Source: Lepidostoma basale
Lineage: Eukaryota; Arthropoda; Insecta; Trichoptera; Lepidostomatidae
DNA length: 64,000 nt
Assembly (NCBI GenBank): GCA_022606425.2
Contig: JAHDVF020000851.1
Location: forward strand, 1 to 64,000
Direction: 5' to 3'
Shown: one piece after another, positions 10,541-22,472 of the stretch
Layout of the letters: every line of letters begins with the position of its first letter
Position numbering within the stretch: the stretch's first letter is position 1
Translations under genes and position numbers: made by a program
Notes under the pieces: generated by a model
What the model was told of the DNA's origin: nothing
Seen by the model: the letters and a program-made list of their open reading frames with translations, nothing else
The model's database searches: none

Positions 10541-10772
10541 GAGAAAATTACAATGTTCTCATTTTTTTTTCAATTTAAATCGAAAGGTTCCCATGTCCTT
10601 TTTTGAGTAGACATGTAGACATGTCTTTTTAAGCTAACAACCATTATTAATTATGGAGTTTCACGTGAACTAATCACAACACATTGCCCTAAATTCTTTT
10701 AAAATAAGAACAAAACAATTATCGTTATTGTTTTCTGTGGGAAAGTTTTCTGTCGCATGTCTTCAACTAGAG

Positions 10773-10804
10773 TTGGGTAATAATTGAAAATAATTATTAC
10801 CCAA
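10773..10804. repeat. Short palindrome
   Basis: ttgggtaataatt returns inverted as aattattacccaa across a ~6-bp loop. Confidence 0.6.
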
Positions 10805-11047
10805 GTGCGTGTAATGCACCCACCTTTGGACGTAATAATAATTAGGGTCCGTACAAGGCATCCATAAATTGGTTACAAAAAATAGATAGAGCAATTACAG
10901 ATAAAGTGTGTCATTTAAATATATTTCAAGTTTTTTTTATAGAAGTTACTAAAACTAACTAGAAGTTTATTCTAAATAACCTAAATTTTGATATTATTTT
11001 GAATATGTTAAGATAATATATCTTGAAACAGTGATATCGTCACCTCA

Positions 11048-11512
11048 GTGCAAGACTGTTTCAACTCAAAAATGTTGAATTTTGGGAAATCATGTTTTAA
11101 AGTAGACAAATATTTAATACAAGTTGACTTTCATGACTTCGAGAACCCGGCCGTACTGGAGAATGTTGGGCTTTTTGTCCCAGATAGATATCTCCGACAG
11201 CAACAGCACAGATTGTTTTACCTACCGGCCACCAGAACCAATCTGCCTCTGGTGTCACCGGTGCGAAGAGCAATAAGTCTGCTGAACGCGGTCTCCTCGG
11301 AGATCGACATCTTTTATATTAGTGAAAGTACGTTCAGGGGACAAATACTCTTGACATTAGAATGTATCTTGTCTTCCTAATGTCGAACCATCAATAATGC
11401 GTTCCTGGTATTATGTTGTATGTTTATAATATTTGACCTGTATTCAATAGATGCCTTAAACATTTATGCTGTTTGTATGTCTTTTGAGTAAATAAACTGA
11501 TTTGATTTCATA
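11048..11512 (+). mobile_element. LINE-F C-terminal ORF remnant and 3' UTR
   Basis: The frame 11048-11377 codes ~110 aa ending RRAISLLNAVSSEIDIF and SESTFRGQILL, which looks like the far C-terminus of a LINE reverse transcriptase ORF. An AT-rich 3' UTR ends aaataaactgatttgattt, the same tail as 4052-4384. It is 5'-truncated. Confidence 0.55.
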
Positions 11513-11692
11513 CAATGAAAAATAGGCTCATCTGCTCTTTAGCGGGCAGACTTGTAAGTTACAATTGGGACATTTTCCCCTTAAGTTAGACCACATTACC
11601 TCTCTTCTTGTGATTTTAGTACGAATTCGATATCTTTCGAGTTGTGACAGTCTTGCACTTAGGTGACGATGTGATGATAGTATTATAACATA

Positions 11693-11730
11693 GCCTAGAT
11701 GGCTATGTAGTATTATAACATAGCCATCTA
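11693..11730. repeat. Short inverted and direct repeat
   Basis: tagatggctatg and catagccatcta flank gtagtattataa. The tagtattataacatagcc block is also directly repeated just upstream. Confidence 0.5.
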
Positions 11731-11839
11731 AACCGCTGTAATTATAAAAAAGTGCAATCAAAATAAAAGTATCCAAATTTGTAGCAAAACTATTAACTAC
11801 TAAACATATAATTAAATAAAAATGTATTTTAATTAACTC

Positions 11840-11985
11840 TTTCCGTCTTTATTTCTACAGCGACCGGTTTCGCCAGGCTAAACAAATGCAGAATCCAAAT
11901 GGTCTGGACCCAGTCTATAATGCCAGCTAGCCTGACGAAACGGGTCACTGTCGAAATAAATACAATATGTGGAAGTATTTAATAT
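11840..11985. repeat. Inverted repeat with GAAAC-GUC arms
   Basis: tttatttctacagcgaccggtttcgccaggcta, split by ~50 bp, returns inverted as tagcctgacgaaacgggtcactgtcgaaataaat. Both arms carry GAAAC-NN-GGTC, like the 3' half of the hammerhead-like motifs elsewhere. A partial copy occurs near 27525. Confidence 0.5.
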
Positions 11986-12249
11986 AAAAAAACACATTTT
12001 ATTTAATCATCATTTACTCGTAAAAATAACTTCCATAAAGAGATTTCGGTAAAAATCATTATCTAAATCAAATTTTTATTTTTTATTAGATCATATATCG
12101 GAATCACATTTAAATACATAGTTAAATCAAATAACACAGTTTATCTGATACACTATACCAATAGAAATAATGGTAAACGCTTAATTGTAATTAGCTCTGA
12201 CTCCAAATATTTTTTGTTAGTTTCAGCGCTATGATAAATGTATATATAT

Positions 12250-12357
12250 CAAAAAAATTGACAAGAATTTATATTTCACTGCAATGATTGAATATATCTT
12301 TACCATATAATCAATCATTGCAGTGAAATATAAAGTCTTGTATTATTTTTTGTAATT
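12250..12357. repeat. Pre-miRNA-sized hairpin
   Basis: tatatttcactgcaatgatt at 12270 returns inverted at 12311-12332. The stem extends outward through caaga/tcttg and a mismatched A/T-rich lower stem, with a ~19-nt loop. The upper stem is ~30 nearly perfect pairs. It could be a microRNA-type precursor or a very small foldback element. Confidence 0.4.
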
Positions 12358-12964
12358 GCATGCTACAAATTCCTACATACATTTCTAGACGAAATTGAGG
12401 GACGGTACTCAAGATAACTAGAACATATTCAGATAATAAAATCTATTGGATTGATAATTAAAATTCGTATTGGGTATATTACTCACATGTACATTTTTGT
12501 ATAATGTTATAGATATTTTTATAAATATATAATTCAATCAATTTAGAAACCGTGCCAGTTGTTGATGTTTGCCAACTACCACTGTTGATATTTGATTAGT
12601 TGGATTCTGAACTTGTTAATTTCGTTCCTTCAATTTTATTTTTAACCTAATTAATCAATGTTTTTATGGGACCGTCGACCCGTGTATCGTTTATGATATT
12701 CTTTACGACGTGCGTCATTAATTTTTTTTTTAAATATGATAGCAAAATGTCATTTTTAGATTTGTTTTGATATTTAAAAAATAATAATAATCAAAGATAA
12801 CGTATTTAATACTGATTATAAGGTATGTTTTCTTTAAAAAAAACATAGGACCGACATGTTTAGGCCTGTAATATATATGATATATTTGTTATATTAAAAA
12901 TACACGATACTGAACAGAAAAAATGTATCGATTGACTTGCTCAACATAAATTAAAGTTTTACAA
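12358..12964. other. AT-rich, no gene seen
   Basis: No exon or repeat family recognised. Confidence 0.4.
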
Positions 12965-13270
12965 CTAAAAAAATCCTGTAAGGAACAGAAAAAGTGGTAG
13001 TCCATAGGAGCGAAATCTGGGGAGTAGGGTGGATCTATCAAAACGGACCAATTGAACTCACGATTTTTTTAGTCATTTTGTCGCGTGTGGTTTGGCGTTA
13101 TCGTGTAACAGGATAACGCCTATCTGATTGACGAGTGCCATTCGCTTTTCCAATAGTTTTTCATGAACTCTTTGTAGCTGCTGAACATGTGTATAGGCAT
13201 TAATCGTTTTGTTGGGCTTCATTAGCTCGTTGTGAATTATTCCTCAACGACCCCACCATTCACACAATGA
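12965..13270 (-). pseudogene. Mariner transposase relic
   Basis: On the minus strand, broken frames read CVWWGRGIIHNELMKPN, YTITPNHTRQND (in place of a DNARPHTA-like motif) and downstream residues resembling PPYSPDLAP. This is the catalytic part of a mariner transposase, full of stops. No terminal inverted repeats were recognised. Confidence 0.55.
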
Positions 13271-13337
13271 ATTTTTCTAACTATTATTTGATATTAAATA
13301 ATATTTAACTGATATGTTTCTAAGATAATTTATTTCC

Positions 13338-13517
13338 AATAGATACCCAAGGAGAGTTAAGAAACAATATGGTCGAGCCATAGAAGGCTCCCTCCGCTTA
13401 CCCGAAGCTGTTATAGGCGCAGCGGCGCCTTTCGTCAGCTTCACTCGTGCACTCGCTAGGCCCGTCCCCCGTCCATGCGGGACTTACGTTAAATAATAAT
13501 AATAATAATAATAATAT
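13338..13517 (+). mobile_element. LINE tail with (AAT)n end
   Basis: A GC-rich segment (cagcggcgcctttcgtcagc; cccgtccatgcgggacttac) ends in taaataataataataat. This is the typical end of CR1/Jockey-like LINE copies in insects. Different from LINE-B. Confidence 0.45.
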
Positions 13518-13676
13518 ATGTATATATGCAACCAAGGGGGACCCAGATCACATTTAAGCTACGCTACTCTCCTTCGATGTCCCGCCGTACACACATAGCA
13601 ATACGCCGTAGAGTTGAGAAACAGTTCATCATTATAGAACAGTGCGCTGGAGACTAACGGGTTAAATCTGTGCATC

Positions 13677-13740
13677 AGTCACGATAAGATAATAGATATC
13701 ATTCAGACAACCATTTCGCGAAATTTTTTATCGTGACTGC
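13677..13740. repeat. Short inverted repeat
   Basis: gtcacgataa and ttatcgtgac form 10-bp arms around ~40 bp. Confidence 0.4.
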
Positions 13741-13855
13741 GTTTATATAAGTGGGTCAGATTTATATTTGATTCACTTATTTCAAAACTTTTACTCGATG
13801 CACGGTAATAGAAATACCGTATTTACAATATAAATCATTGCTTTATCTACGGTCA

Positions 13856-13962
13856 CGTGAGGAGTCGGTGAAATCAACTTGAGCGCATGACACGATGTAT
13901 GAATGTTGAGGTAGCGATATAAGTATGTCAAGAAAGAACAGGTTAGTTAGTTAGTTAATTTT
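13856..13962 (+). mobile_element. LINE-A 3' tail
   Basis: tcacgtgaggagtcggtgaa to aggttagttagttagttaa; the terminal segment is partly deleted. Confidence 0.65.
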
Positions 13963-13989
13963 ATTTTAAAATGTAAAATAAAAAATATA

Positions 13990-14222
13990 TAAGCAAGATT
14001 CTAAAAATATTTAACATAATTAATACGATTGAAAACTATTTTCTTATAAGTAATGTGAATGACATCTTTTGCCTGGCTAAGAGATTATTAAATGCCTTAG
14101 ACAAGCGAAACATGTCATTTACATAAATTATTTAAAAAAACTTCTAGAAAACAGACGATTTTATTCGTATTCATTATTTAATAGGGAGTTTCACATCATT
14201 GTTCAAGAAACAATAAATAATT
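13990..14222. mobile_element. Foldback family X, full palindrome
   Basis: Left arm runs through gaatgacatcttttgcctgg. The right arm returns as gccttagacaagcgaaacat and ends gttcaagaaacaataaata. Arms are ~100 bp. No ORF. The right arm carries GCGAAACATGTC, similar to the hammerhead-like motif. Confidence 0.65.
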
Positions 14223-14790
14223 ACACTTAGAAGTGATCAATAGTTTTAAATTTTAATATTAAGATTTAACATATTACAATATCATTAAAAACCTGTTTTA
14301 TAGCAATTGAGAGGACGATTTGAATTAAATAAACGTTTATATTTATTATAACTGCATAATAAAATAATTAAAAAACAAACATTAGATAAATAACTGTTGA
14401 TTGCTACTAATCGCATTTATTTATCGAATAAAAGTTTCCCAGCACTTCCGGTATAACTCTCGCAATTGACTGGTTTTGAACATGCTTATCACATTTTGAG
14501 CAAGTAAAATGGAACACGAAATAAAGAATTTCGATACAATTCAAATTTCATATCAATTCTCAATATCTCACAAGCGCGCTCTACTCACAGAACTCGTTTA
14601 TACCAATTAAAAACATACGTTTTTATGTCGGTGCGTAACCGAAATTATAATATGTTACCGATAGAAAAAAACAGTGACGGTTGGTTTGTAGAAGTCATAA
14701 ATGTATTGTTTCCAATTCGACTAAAAATATATATATTTGCGCATATAAAATATGATCATATTGTATTTAAATGTATTTATTATGATATGA
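14223..14790. other. AT-rich, no gene seen
   Basis: No exon or repeat recognised. Confidence 0.4.
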
Positions 14791-15405
14791 CTAACTAACT
14801 AACTAACTAACCATCACGCCATTTCCCCGGAGGGGTAGGCAGATAGGATGGATCGCCACAATGCTTTGTCCTGGTATACCTCTCGGGATTCCTCTACATT
14901 CATACATCGTACCATGCACCCACGTCGATTATTTCGATTTCGAATGTGACCGCCTTTTAGTAATTGATTAATTTGGTCATGTCATGTTTTCCTCGGTCGT
15001 CCTCGGCTTCTTTTTCCACTCACGCTGCTTGTGTACAACTTTTTAACCATTCTACTCTCATCCATTCGTTCCACATGTCCAAACCATCTCGGGGATCATT
15101 TTTTTAATTTTATCTATGATGCAGTCATCTGCCTTACATTTCTTTCTTATTTCATCGTTCGGTATTCTATCATACAACGTTTTACCGCAAATTCTTCTTA
15201 GTGATCTCATTCCTACGGCGTTTATCCTGCATTCATCCTTCTTTTGCCAGCTCCAAGCTTCACTTCCATACATGAGGGTTGGCACTAGAACTCCATTGTG
15301 TACTGCCATATTTGCTTTTGTGGATATATTTCTATTTGCAGTAATTACTTTGAGTGCGCCATTTATTTTATTCCCATTTTTTCAGTCTCTTGTAAACATG
15401 TTATT
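14791..15405 (-). mobile_element. LINE-A 3' fragment, good copy
   Basis: Starts in actaactaactaactaacc. On the minus strand, 15309-15058 codes MAVHNGVLVPTLMYGSEAWS, CRINAVGMRSLRRICGKTLY and DRIPNDEIRKKCKADD, then shifts frame before the GRPRKTW-like region. Among the better-preserved copies. Confidence 0.85.
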
Positions 15406-15975
15406 ATGATATGTATTTTTAATATACAGCAATCATTATTAAACGTCCATGTTAGATGAAACTTGTCATTTTCTTGAATTCTTGAAAGTTAATAATACAT
15501 CTAGAAAATATACATGTTTATTAATATTATATTATTTTATATCAGTATTCAAGAAACAGGAAACATTGTTTTATTTTCTAATATAGATAAGGACTCAAAT
15601 TTTCGTTTAACGTATTTCATATACCCGATTTAAATAATTTATGGAAATGCATTTAAGCTCGTATATTCATTCAAAAGTAATTATTCATAAATATAAATAA
15701 AATTAGAAAATACCGCGCCACTGAAAAATAAAACATGTGTATATTGATATATTTAAATATGGAACAAGTCTGTCTGAATGTTTCTAATTTCTTTCTGATA
15801 CGAATCGATGGAAATTTCGACACCAAAAATAAACCACTCATAATACTTTCATAATAGCATTTACCCATATTCGCTCAATACCTATTGAAACACTGTTCGG
15901 TTGGATGTACTTAGAACTGATAAAAATACATTCACTTTTATTTATCTATCAAATTTTCAATTGAGCACCAAGTAA
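15406..15975. other. AT-rich, no gene seen
   Basis: No exon or repeat recognised. Confidence 0.4.
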
Positions 15976-16183
15976 CTCACAAACTTACTAACCATCACGC
16001 CGTCTCCTCGAAAAGGTAAGCAGAAATAATGGACCGCCATACTGCTATTTCCTGACATGCTTCTCTCGATTCTTTCAACATTCATAAATCGAGTGACGCA
16101 CGCACGTCGATTTCTCCGACTCCTCACGTGGCCGACATTGAATATTTAATTGAATTGATCGTGCCACTTTTTCCCAGCACCAA
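15976..16183 (-). mobile_element. LINE-A 3' tail
   Basis: ttactaaccatcacgccgtc to gatcgtgccactttttccc, antisense. Confidence 0.7.
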
Positions 16184-16359
16184 GTAAAATTATTAAATTT
16201 CATTATACTATTATCGACTGATGTTTAACAAACCCAAATAATTCGGAAATAATTAGTGAAACAGGTAAAAAATACAGCATTGAAGTATAGAAAGACTAAA
16301 AAAGATTAATGAGTGACTGTGCGAAAATATGATAAATTTAGATATCAAAAATGAATGCT

Positions 16360-16802
16360 TCCAGGTCTTCCAGGTAGACGGAAAACTATCTAAGAGATGG
16401 AAGAATAGTTGGTCCTCATCATCTCAGGAGACTCTGTGATCCCTGTGCCGGAGGGACAGGGATCGTCAGATCTATTAAAAGAAGTATAAGAAGAATGCTT
16501 CCCTAAAATGATTCCATTAGTATCACTTATCATAGCGGGTAAGATTGAAAAACGACGTGGATTTGGCAAAAGACAAATGTTTGTCTTCACAATATAAGAT
16601 ACTGTATTGAAAAACTGTTGACTTGGAGACCGTGGACAGCAAAGAGAAGTGAAGGGCGACCGCAACAACGGTGGAAGGATGATCTGAACAGACACGTCGG
16701 AATAACCTGGATGCAGTCTGCACAAGACAGAGTGACATGGAAGCGAATGGAGGAGGCCTTTGTCCAGGAGTGGACGGGAATAGGCTGAGGAAGAATAAGA
16801 GA
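16360..16802 (+). mobile_element. LINE-C 3' end
   Basis: From ~16620 the frame reads LTWRPWTAKRSEGRP, RWKDDLNRHVGITW, MQSAQDRVTWKRMEEAFVQE, then WTGIG and a stop, and an imperfect (GAA)n tail. This is the same C-terminus as at 6008. The 16360-16540 part is probably the same or another LINE but is less clear. Confidence 0.7.
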
Positions 16803-16836
16803 AGAAGACTGGATGGAATAAAGGGCGCGAATACTT

Positions 16837-17080
16837 GGCACTAAAGTACTAAGGTGGTTTGGACTTATTTTATTTATTAAATAAAATAAAATATATATTT
16901 AAAAGAATATGATATGAGCGAAACATAAAATATATGAATTCAATACACCGTTATAATAATTGATGAACGTGAATAGAATGCTATATGTTTAAATAATATT
17001 GAGGAAATTAGAGAAGTTTGATAGTAATATTTTAAAAATAAATAAATAAGTTCTCTCTGCCTATCCTTGCTAGATAATTA
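16837..17080 (+). mobile_element. Very decayed LINE-A tail
   Basis: Isolated landmarks in order: aaggtggtttggac, gatgaacgtgaatag, attgaggaaattagagaag, ctctctgcctatcc. Confidence 0.4.
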
Positions 17081-17469
17081 CGCAAAATTAATAAATGTTA
17101 GAATTGATAGTCAAAGATTGGAGATTTAATAGGCACCTGGTAACCTTATCAACCCAGGGTACCATGTGGCACTTATATGACTCTTATTTCATTGCTCTGA
17201 TGCAAGTAAATTGAATAAAAATTAATATGACCATAAATACAGGCTAAAGAAAATAAATACGAGTAGTAAAAAAAACAAAGTAACGTAAATAAATATATAT
17301 ATAATTATTTGAATAATTCGCCATAATCGCATAATCAATAAATATTGGCATAAGAAATATTTACAAAATGAAATCATACATTACATGTTATTTAATGGTC
17401 GCCTTTTGTCGCATATTTGAAATTGTTTACGCAAAATGCAAGAAAGTTCATTTAAAATACTGTACTTAC

Positions 17470-17531
17470 TGACATTATAGAATATCACTCTTCTGCCATG
17501 ACTGTCGCGGTACGGTGAAACCACTATGTAT
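17470..17531 (-). CDS. CRAL-TRIO protein, exon 3
   Basis: A 62-nt exon bounded by ttattacag at its 5' side and GTAAGT at its 3' side. Joined to exon 2, the split codon GG+A gives Gly, then YIVVSPYRDSHGRRVIFYNV, ending in phase 1. The stretch D..GRRV.. followed by a hydrophobic strand is the start of the CRAL-TRIO lipid-binding domain. The phase fit with exon 2 across a 9.6-kb intron supports the call. The following exon, which should hold the rest of the lipid pocket, was not found in 1-17469. It may be outside the window or missed. Confidence 0.82.
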
Positions 17532-18120
17532 CTGTAATAATAATAAACGCAATTTTAATTATTTACATCCATATGATAATTTTTAACAACTGTAGAGTAA
17601 ATTATTTAAAAAAAATAATAGTGCATCCCAAAGACATTAGTAAAACTTTCACTACAGTGTGAAGAACAAGTAGTGTCGATTTATTTCAGAAAAGCCGTTT
17701 GCAATAGTGTGAGTGACAGTGCATTTACAAAAAAACTAGACTCTGTACTTGTCTTATCTTTTATCAATAGAAAATTCAAAAATATTCCAATATTTTTTTA
17801 TATGCAAACATTGAAATTAACAAACATGTTTTTATTTAATAATAGTTCTATCGGCTAACCACAAAAATAATATCCATTAAATTTTTTTAATTTGTTTATT
17901 GATTTTACTTGGAAAATACAATTAAGAATGTGACTTTATTCCAAAAGATACTCAAAATATTTCAAATTTATAGGAATTTGTTTCTATTTATTTAATTATT
18001 TTGAATATCTGGTGTCCTAGTTAACGGTGTCTGGAAATTCCTATTTTTCTGGCAAATTTGTGTTGTTATTGCGATTCAAAAACAAAACCACAAACACAAA
18101 CATGTCCTTCCGCCGTTAAC
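17532..18120. other. Intron 2 of CRAL-TRIO gene, unique part
   Basis: AT-rich DNA with a fortuitous open frame at 17673-17855; no repeat recognised. Confidence 0.4.
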
Positions 18121-18133
18121 ATTAATTTATTTT

Positions 18134-18515
18134 TCTAATTTTGAGATGGAACGCTCGGAGAACTCCTCGGTAATAGGAAGATTAGTTGAGCCAAAGCGTT
18201 GCCCTTGTACAAATTTCGGGGATCGAGCGTTTGCGGTAGCCGGTCCATCAGCTTGGAACAATCTTCCTTCACACCCCAGATGCATAAATGATCCGACAGA
18301 CTTCAGATATAAGCTGAAAACCCATATTTTTCATATTTCGTACCCAAATTAAAACTTGCATATTTTGTTCTGTTATACTTTCTAATCGATCGCGAATATC
18401 AATCGGATGCAGCGTTCACATTCAGATTTAAAACACGCCCTTGCATGCGCCCTTGAGGTTATTACATCACAAAAACGGCGTTTTAAAAGTTAGCATATTA
18501 TTAGTTTTATTATAG
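18134..18515 (+). mobile_element. LINE-B (CR1/L2-like) C-terminus and 3' UTR
   Basis: Frame 18146-18349 ends with FGDRAFAVAGPSAWNNLPSH and FRYKLKTHIFHISY, the distinctive end of CR1/L2-type LINE ORFs. The 3' UTR continues to aaaagttagcatattattag. The same UTR, inverted, is found at 23929-24213 and 42534-42768, next to (AAT)n. Confidence 0.8.
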
Positions 18516-19099
18516 TAGTAATTTTCTAATCACCGAGTGTTTTAGAAGCTAATGCCGTTCACTCCGGTACTAACTCTACTAACAACCAGGAACCAATCTG
18601 ATGACGTTCTATAACTAATTTAGGAGGTGTTACTAATATGAACTATTGCAAATAATCTCCCTGAATTAAACAAACTATATGAGCTGTGTATTCAATTATA
18701 TTCTTATACAAATTTTGTAAGTAAATTATTTTTTTGGGCTCTACTGATGACATCACCATTGATGTTATCATTAAGCACTCTCTGTAATTTGTTTACGACG
18801 TTTCTATGATTTTGCAAGGTTTCCAAATTTGCAATGTTGTGTATCTATGAAATCACACGTCGATTAAGATGAGCAAATTTTTAAATGTATAATCATTGCT
18901 GAAAATTTAACATAACACATAAAATTTTGATTTTTATAGCAGTTATATAACATGTTTTTGTGTTTAAATGAGCAGTTAGGAAAAAATAATACTTTTACAT
19001 ATTAATGTTTACGTGTAACCTATGCCGATTTTTTCAAAATATAATTTAGAATAACATGATTTATAGATTTCTATAGTTTACAAACCATAAAGACCAAGC

Positions 19100-19950
19100 T
19101 GCTAGCACATTCATTTTTCTTCTATTTCTTCTATATCGCCATACTTTGTGTTGTTATGATGGTTTATTTCCCTTTTTCTTTTTTATACACTTTGTATGTA
19201 AAACAAATGAAAGAAAATTAAATTACATAGACATGTTTCGGACAAACAGTCTTTCTTCAGTAAAGTTACATTTTAAAATATATTATACAATTGTTTACAT
19301 GTTCTGACTGATGTTATAAAGTTTGGAACGTTTATGCTTTTAATATAACAAATATTATGATTCAATTTAAAATTTAAAATAATAATGTAAAGTTCTTATT
19401 TGGGTTCAGGTAATTACTTACATCAAAGGAAATAAATAAAATATTGGACTTTGACTTTATTTGATTATTTATAATATTTCCTTTAATTTTAATTGCTTTT
19501 TTATTTCTAAAATTTCGAGATTGCTCAAAGTTATATTTCTATTATTAACGTGCAAAATTTCAACGCCAATATCTTTATTAAATTAATGATCTTTTTCTAT
19601 GAGGTGGTAAGCAAATTCATAAAAAATATATAATTAGAGAGACATCTTACGTGCTCTTTTATTCTTAATTTAAAATTACGCCTTGTTTTACCAATAAAAA
19701 GAGATGAGCAATCATTACATTTCAGTTTATAAATCCCTGATTGAGAAGATTTATCTTCTTTGTCTATATTATTTTTTTATAATTTACCTTAATTATTGTT
19801 TGTATAAAACGCCGGTCTAATGTCACATGTCACATGTCTAATGTCAAATTAATTTTTGTTTCTGAAATATAGAAACCTTTTTGAAATAAAACCATATACA
19901 TATAAGATATCTGTACCACTTTAAAATCGTAATCCTTTTTTTACTTTTGT
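19100..19950 (-). mobile_element. Penelope-like element remnant with GIY-YIG
   Basis: On the minus strand at 19760-19630 a frame reads SGIYKLKCNDCSSLFIG, then KTRRNFKLRIKEHVR. This is the GIY-YIG endonuclease core of Penelope-like elements: GIY, FIG for YIG, the C..C pair, the catalytic-type Arg and the Glu of EH. It continues through decayed frames to 19400 (residues like NNRNI, ILEI). An untranslated block with a hammerhead-like motif follows at 19260-19230, then a 36-bp block shared with 1605-1880 and 53400. The reverse transcriptase part is absent. Confidence 0.7.
19230..19260 (-). ncRNA. Hammerhead-like motif of Penelope-like element
   Basis: On the minus strand: CTGAAGA, a short GAC/GTC stem II region with loop TGTTT, then CGAAACATGTC. 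Nearly identical to 2180-2210, but stem II is weakened by a G-to-A change. Confidence 0.45.
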
Positions 19951-20335
19951 TGTTTAAAAATATATAATAATATAGAATACATGACTGTAGCAGAGATGTA
20001 TACGCTGTTTTATTAACAAAACTTCATAAATTTCCGGAAAGGAGGTCACCCAGCGTCATATTTCACGGTAAATCACAACTTTATATTTTTTCCACCTGAC
20101 CTTTTATAACTCAAATTTTGCCATAGTTCGTATCATCCTTTGTTTTTCTTTAATCATCTCTCCCATCAAAGTACCATTAAATTTGCAATAGAGTGTACGT
20201 AATCATGGGTTATATTATTTTCCCGAACGAGAACAATAAATATATATTAAGGGTAATTTAATCGTGTAATGTCACACTTTATTTTAAATATCTTAATTGA
20301 AATATATATAAAAAATCATATAACTAAATTGAAGG
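19951..20335. other. AT-rich intronic DNA
   Basis: Inside intron 2 of the CRAL-TRIO gene; no feature recognised. Confidence 0.35.
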
Positions 20336-20597
20336 CCTTCGTGGCAGAGTAGCAACAGCTATGACTGCTGTCTTTGGTTTGGTAGAATTCACGAGACTAG
20401 CTGTCATGATCACATGTCATGAGAATCAATAGCTAAAATAATGTATACAGTTTTTGGGTTCAAATAACCTGTTTTGTACAAAGATGTGTAAAGCAATGGA
20501 AAACTACCACATTAAAAAGGTCCAAATGGCATCCCAAGAACCAGCAAAGATGTTAATAGACTTAGCTGTAAACCAATCCCTAGGATTGAAACATAGA
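20336..20597 (+). mobile_element. SINE-B copy, long form with deletion
   Basis: Begins ccttcgtggcagagtagcaa (A-box-like). The B-box region is deleted. It continues through acatgtcatgagaatcaata and gggttcaaataacctgttt to the long-form 3' part (aaccagcaaagatg; caatccctaggattgaaac). Confidence 0.7.
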
Positions 20598-21350
20598 AAA
20601 TTCGATAATTGCGAAATGAGGATCCTTTAATTTCATAATTTAAAGTTTAATTTTCAACTTATCTCTTCTTAAATAATGGAATATTTTTTTAATATTACAA
20701 GAATTACCGCAATTATTATGACAATGATGGATAAATGGAATATTCAACATATTATAGGGTGACCTTTAGATAAGGGCTATCATTAGTTTCTTATTGATTA
20801 CGTCCAAAGAATCCGAATATAAATATTTAAAACTCAAATATCAAAGACAATTAATGTTACAAAAATCAGATTCATCAATTTACAGAGGCAACAAACTGGC
20901 TTATGTAATATTATGAAATTGTATATCTTATTTGAATTTACATATATTAATTCTCTGTGTTCAAATTCGCTGGGAAACACATAAAACAGTGTTATTAAAG
21001 TGATTTTAATTCTGCTATCAAAACATAGTTTTTATTGGAGAACTACAGTATTATATAGACACTAAAGGTCTGCATTGTGTAATTGTTTCAACACACATCA
21101 CAAAAGATGCTGGTCCAATCCTTCTCTTACTTGATCTTTTTAATTTGTGGTAAGAGGTAAAGAGAGGTAATGTTATTTTAGATTAATTATTTAAATTTAC
21201 ATATAAATGTTATCAAATAAACAGTTTTTATAAAATTACTATGCAATTCATTGTTGGTAACGAAAATAATAAGATAATCCGTAACATAATTTATTAAAAA
21301 AATATGTAGTTTAAATTTAATGCTATTTTAATTTTCTTTATTTTAAAGGA
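20598..21350. other. AT-rich intronic DNA
   Basis: No exon or repeat recognised. Confidence 0.35.
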
Positions 21351-21707
21351 CTGGAAATATGGATAAACGTATAATAAATGCAACAGGAATGAGACCTCTT
21401 AGATGATTGTGTGGTAAATCAGTGAGAATGAAAGGGTCACTAAGATAGTTAGGACACATAGAAAGAATTAATGATAAATAAAGTATATATATTAACGATG
21501 TAAACTAACCAATTAAAAGAGGAAGACTGAGGAAAACGTGGCTCGATAAAATCAATAAAATATTAAATTTTGGCCACGTAAGGAGTCAGAGAAATCGACG
21601 TGTACGCGTGAGGCAATGTAAAAATTGAGAAAGCGAGAGAAATTTATTGAAATCGATTGTGTCTGCCTACCCCTTCGGAGAGATGGCGTCGTGGTTAGGT
21701 TTGTACT
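21351..21707 (+). mobile_element. LINE-A 3' fragment
   Basis: Sense copy with internal deletions: gactggaaatatggataaac, acgtggctcgataaaatcaa, cctaccccttcggagagatggcg, then gtggttagg. Confidence 0.7.
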
Positions 21708-22470
21708 GATTTTACAATGACATGTACTCTTATTTTTAAGAATCCTTAAGTAATTCATTACTGGATGACTTTTCAAAGAATTTTTACAAACCGGCCCCAT
21801 TACATTTGACTACCAGGCTGCTGAGGATACCAAAATGATCACTGATGATCGAGTATTCAACACAATCATTCGACTCAGCCAATTGACTGGTGTAAATTTG
21901 TTAATTTATATTTGATATAAAAAGTTTGAGGTAATATCCCCCTTGTTTCTTTATTATACTTATTTAATTCCGATAGTCTGTCAGTTTATTCTTTTTCGTT
22001 AGCCTTTTAGTTATAAACAATATTGAACTTAACAATCTTTACCTCTGAGGTACAGGTGTTTATTATCAACCAACCTATTGGGCAAACCTCAGTAGGATGT
22101 ATGTAGTGTCCGTAGGTTGGAGGTAGACGTCGAGTTAAAGATTTATCGGATTGACATATTTTTTTTAGCTTACCTTGTCTTACTTTTATTAAGTTCAAAA
22201 GAAATATTCGTCAGAACGCCATTTTTCATTGTTACCGAAATAGAGGTTTCGAATAACTCGTTTTTATTCGTGACCGGTTAGCGGCGAGTCTCGGCTTCAT
22301 CGATGCAATATCTCATAGATTTGGTACATCTGTACGGTGTTATTTAATAGAAATTTTGTAAGGTTTCTAAGAAAATATAAATGCGAAATATTTTATGAAA
22401 TAACTAATAAATGTTGAAGTCATTAAAAATTTTATATTACTTAATATTTTTGCTGTTTATTATAGAGGGT
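21708..22470. other. AT-rich intronic DNA
   Basis: No exon or repeat recognised. Confidence 0.35.
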
Positions 22471-22472
22471 GT

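Noticed and set aside
16390..16841. Minus-strand ORFs rich in Ser/Leu/Cys
   Set aside because: They are antisense to the LINE-C C-terminal coding region, which has the recognisable sequence.
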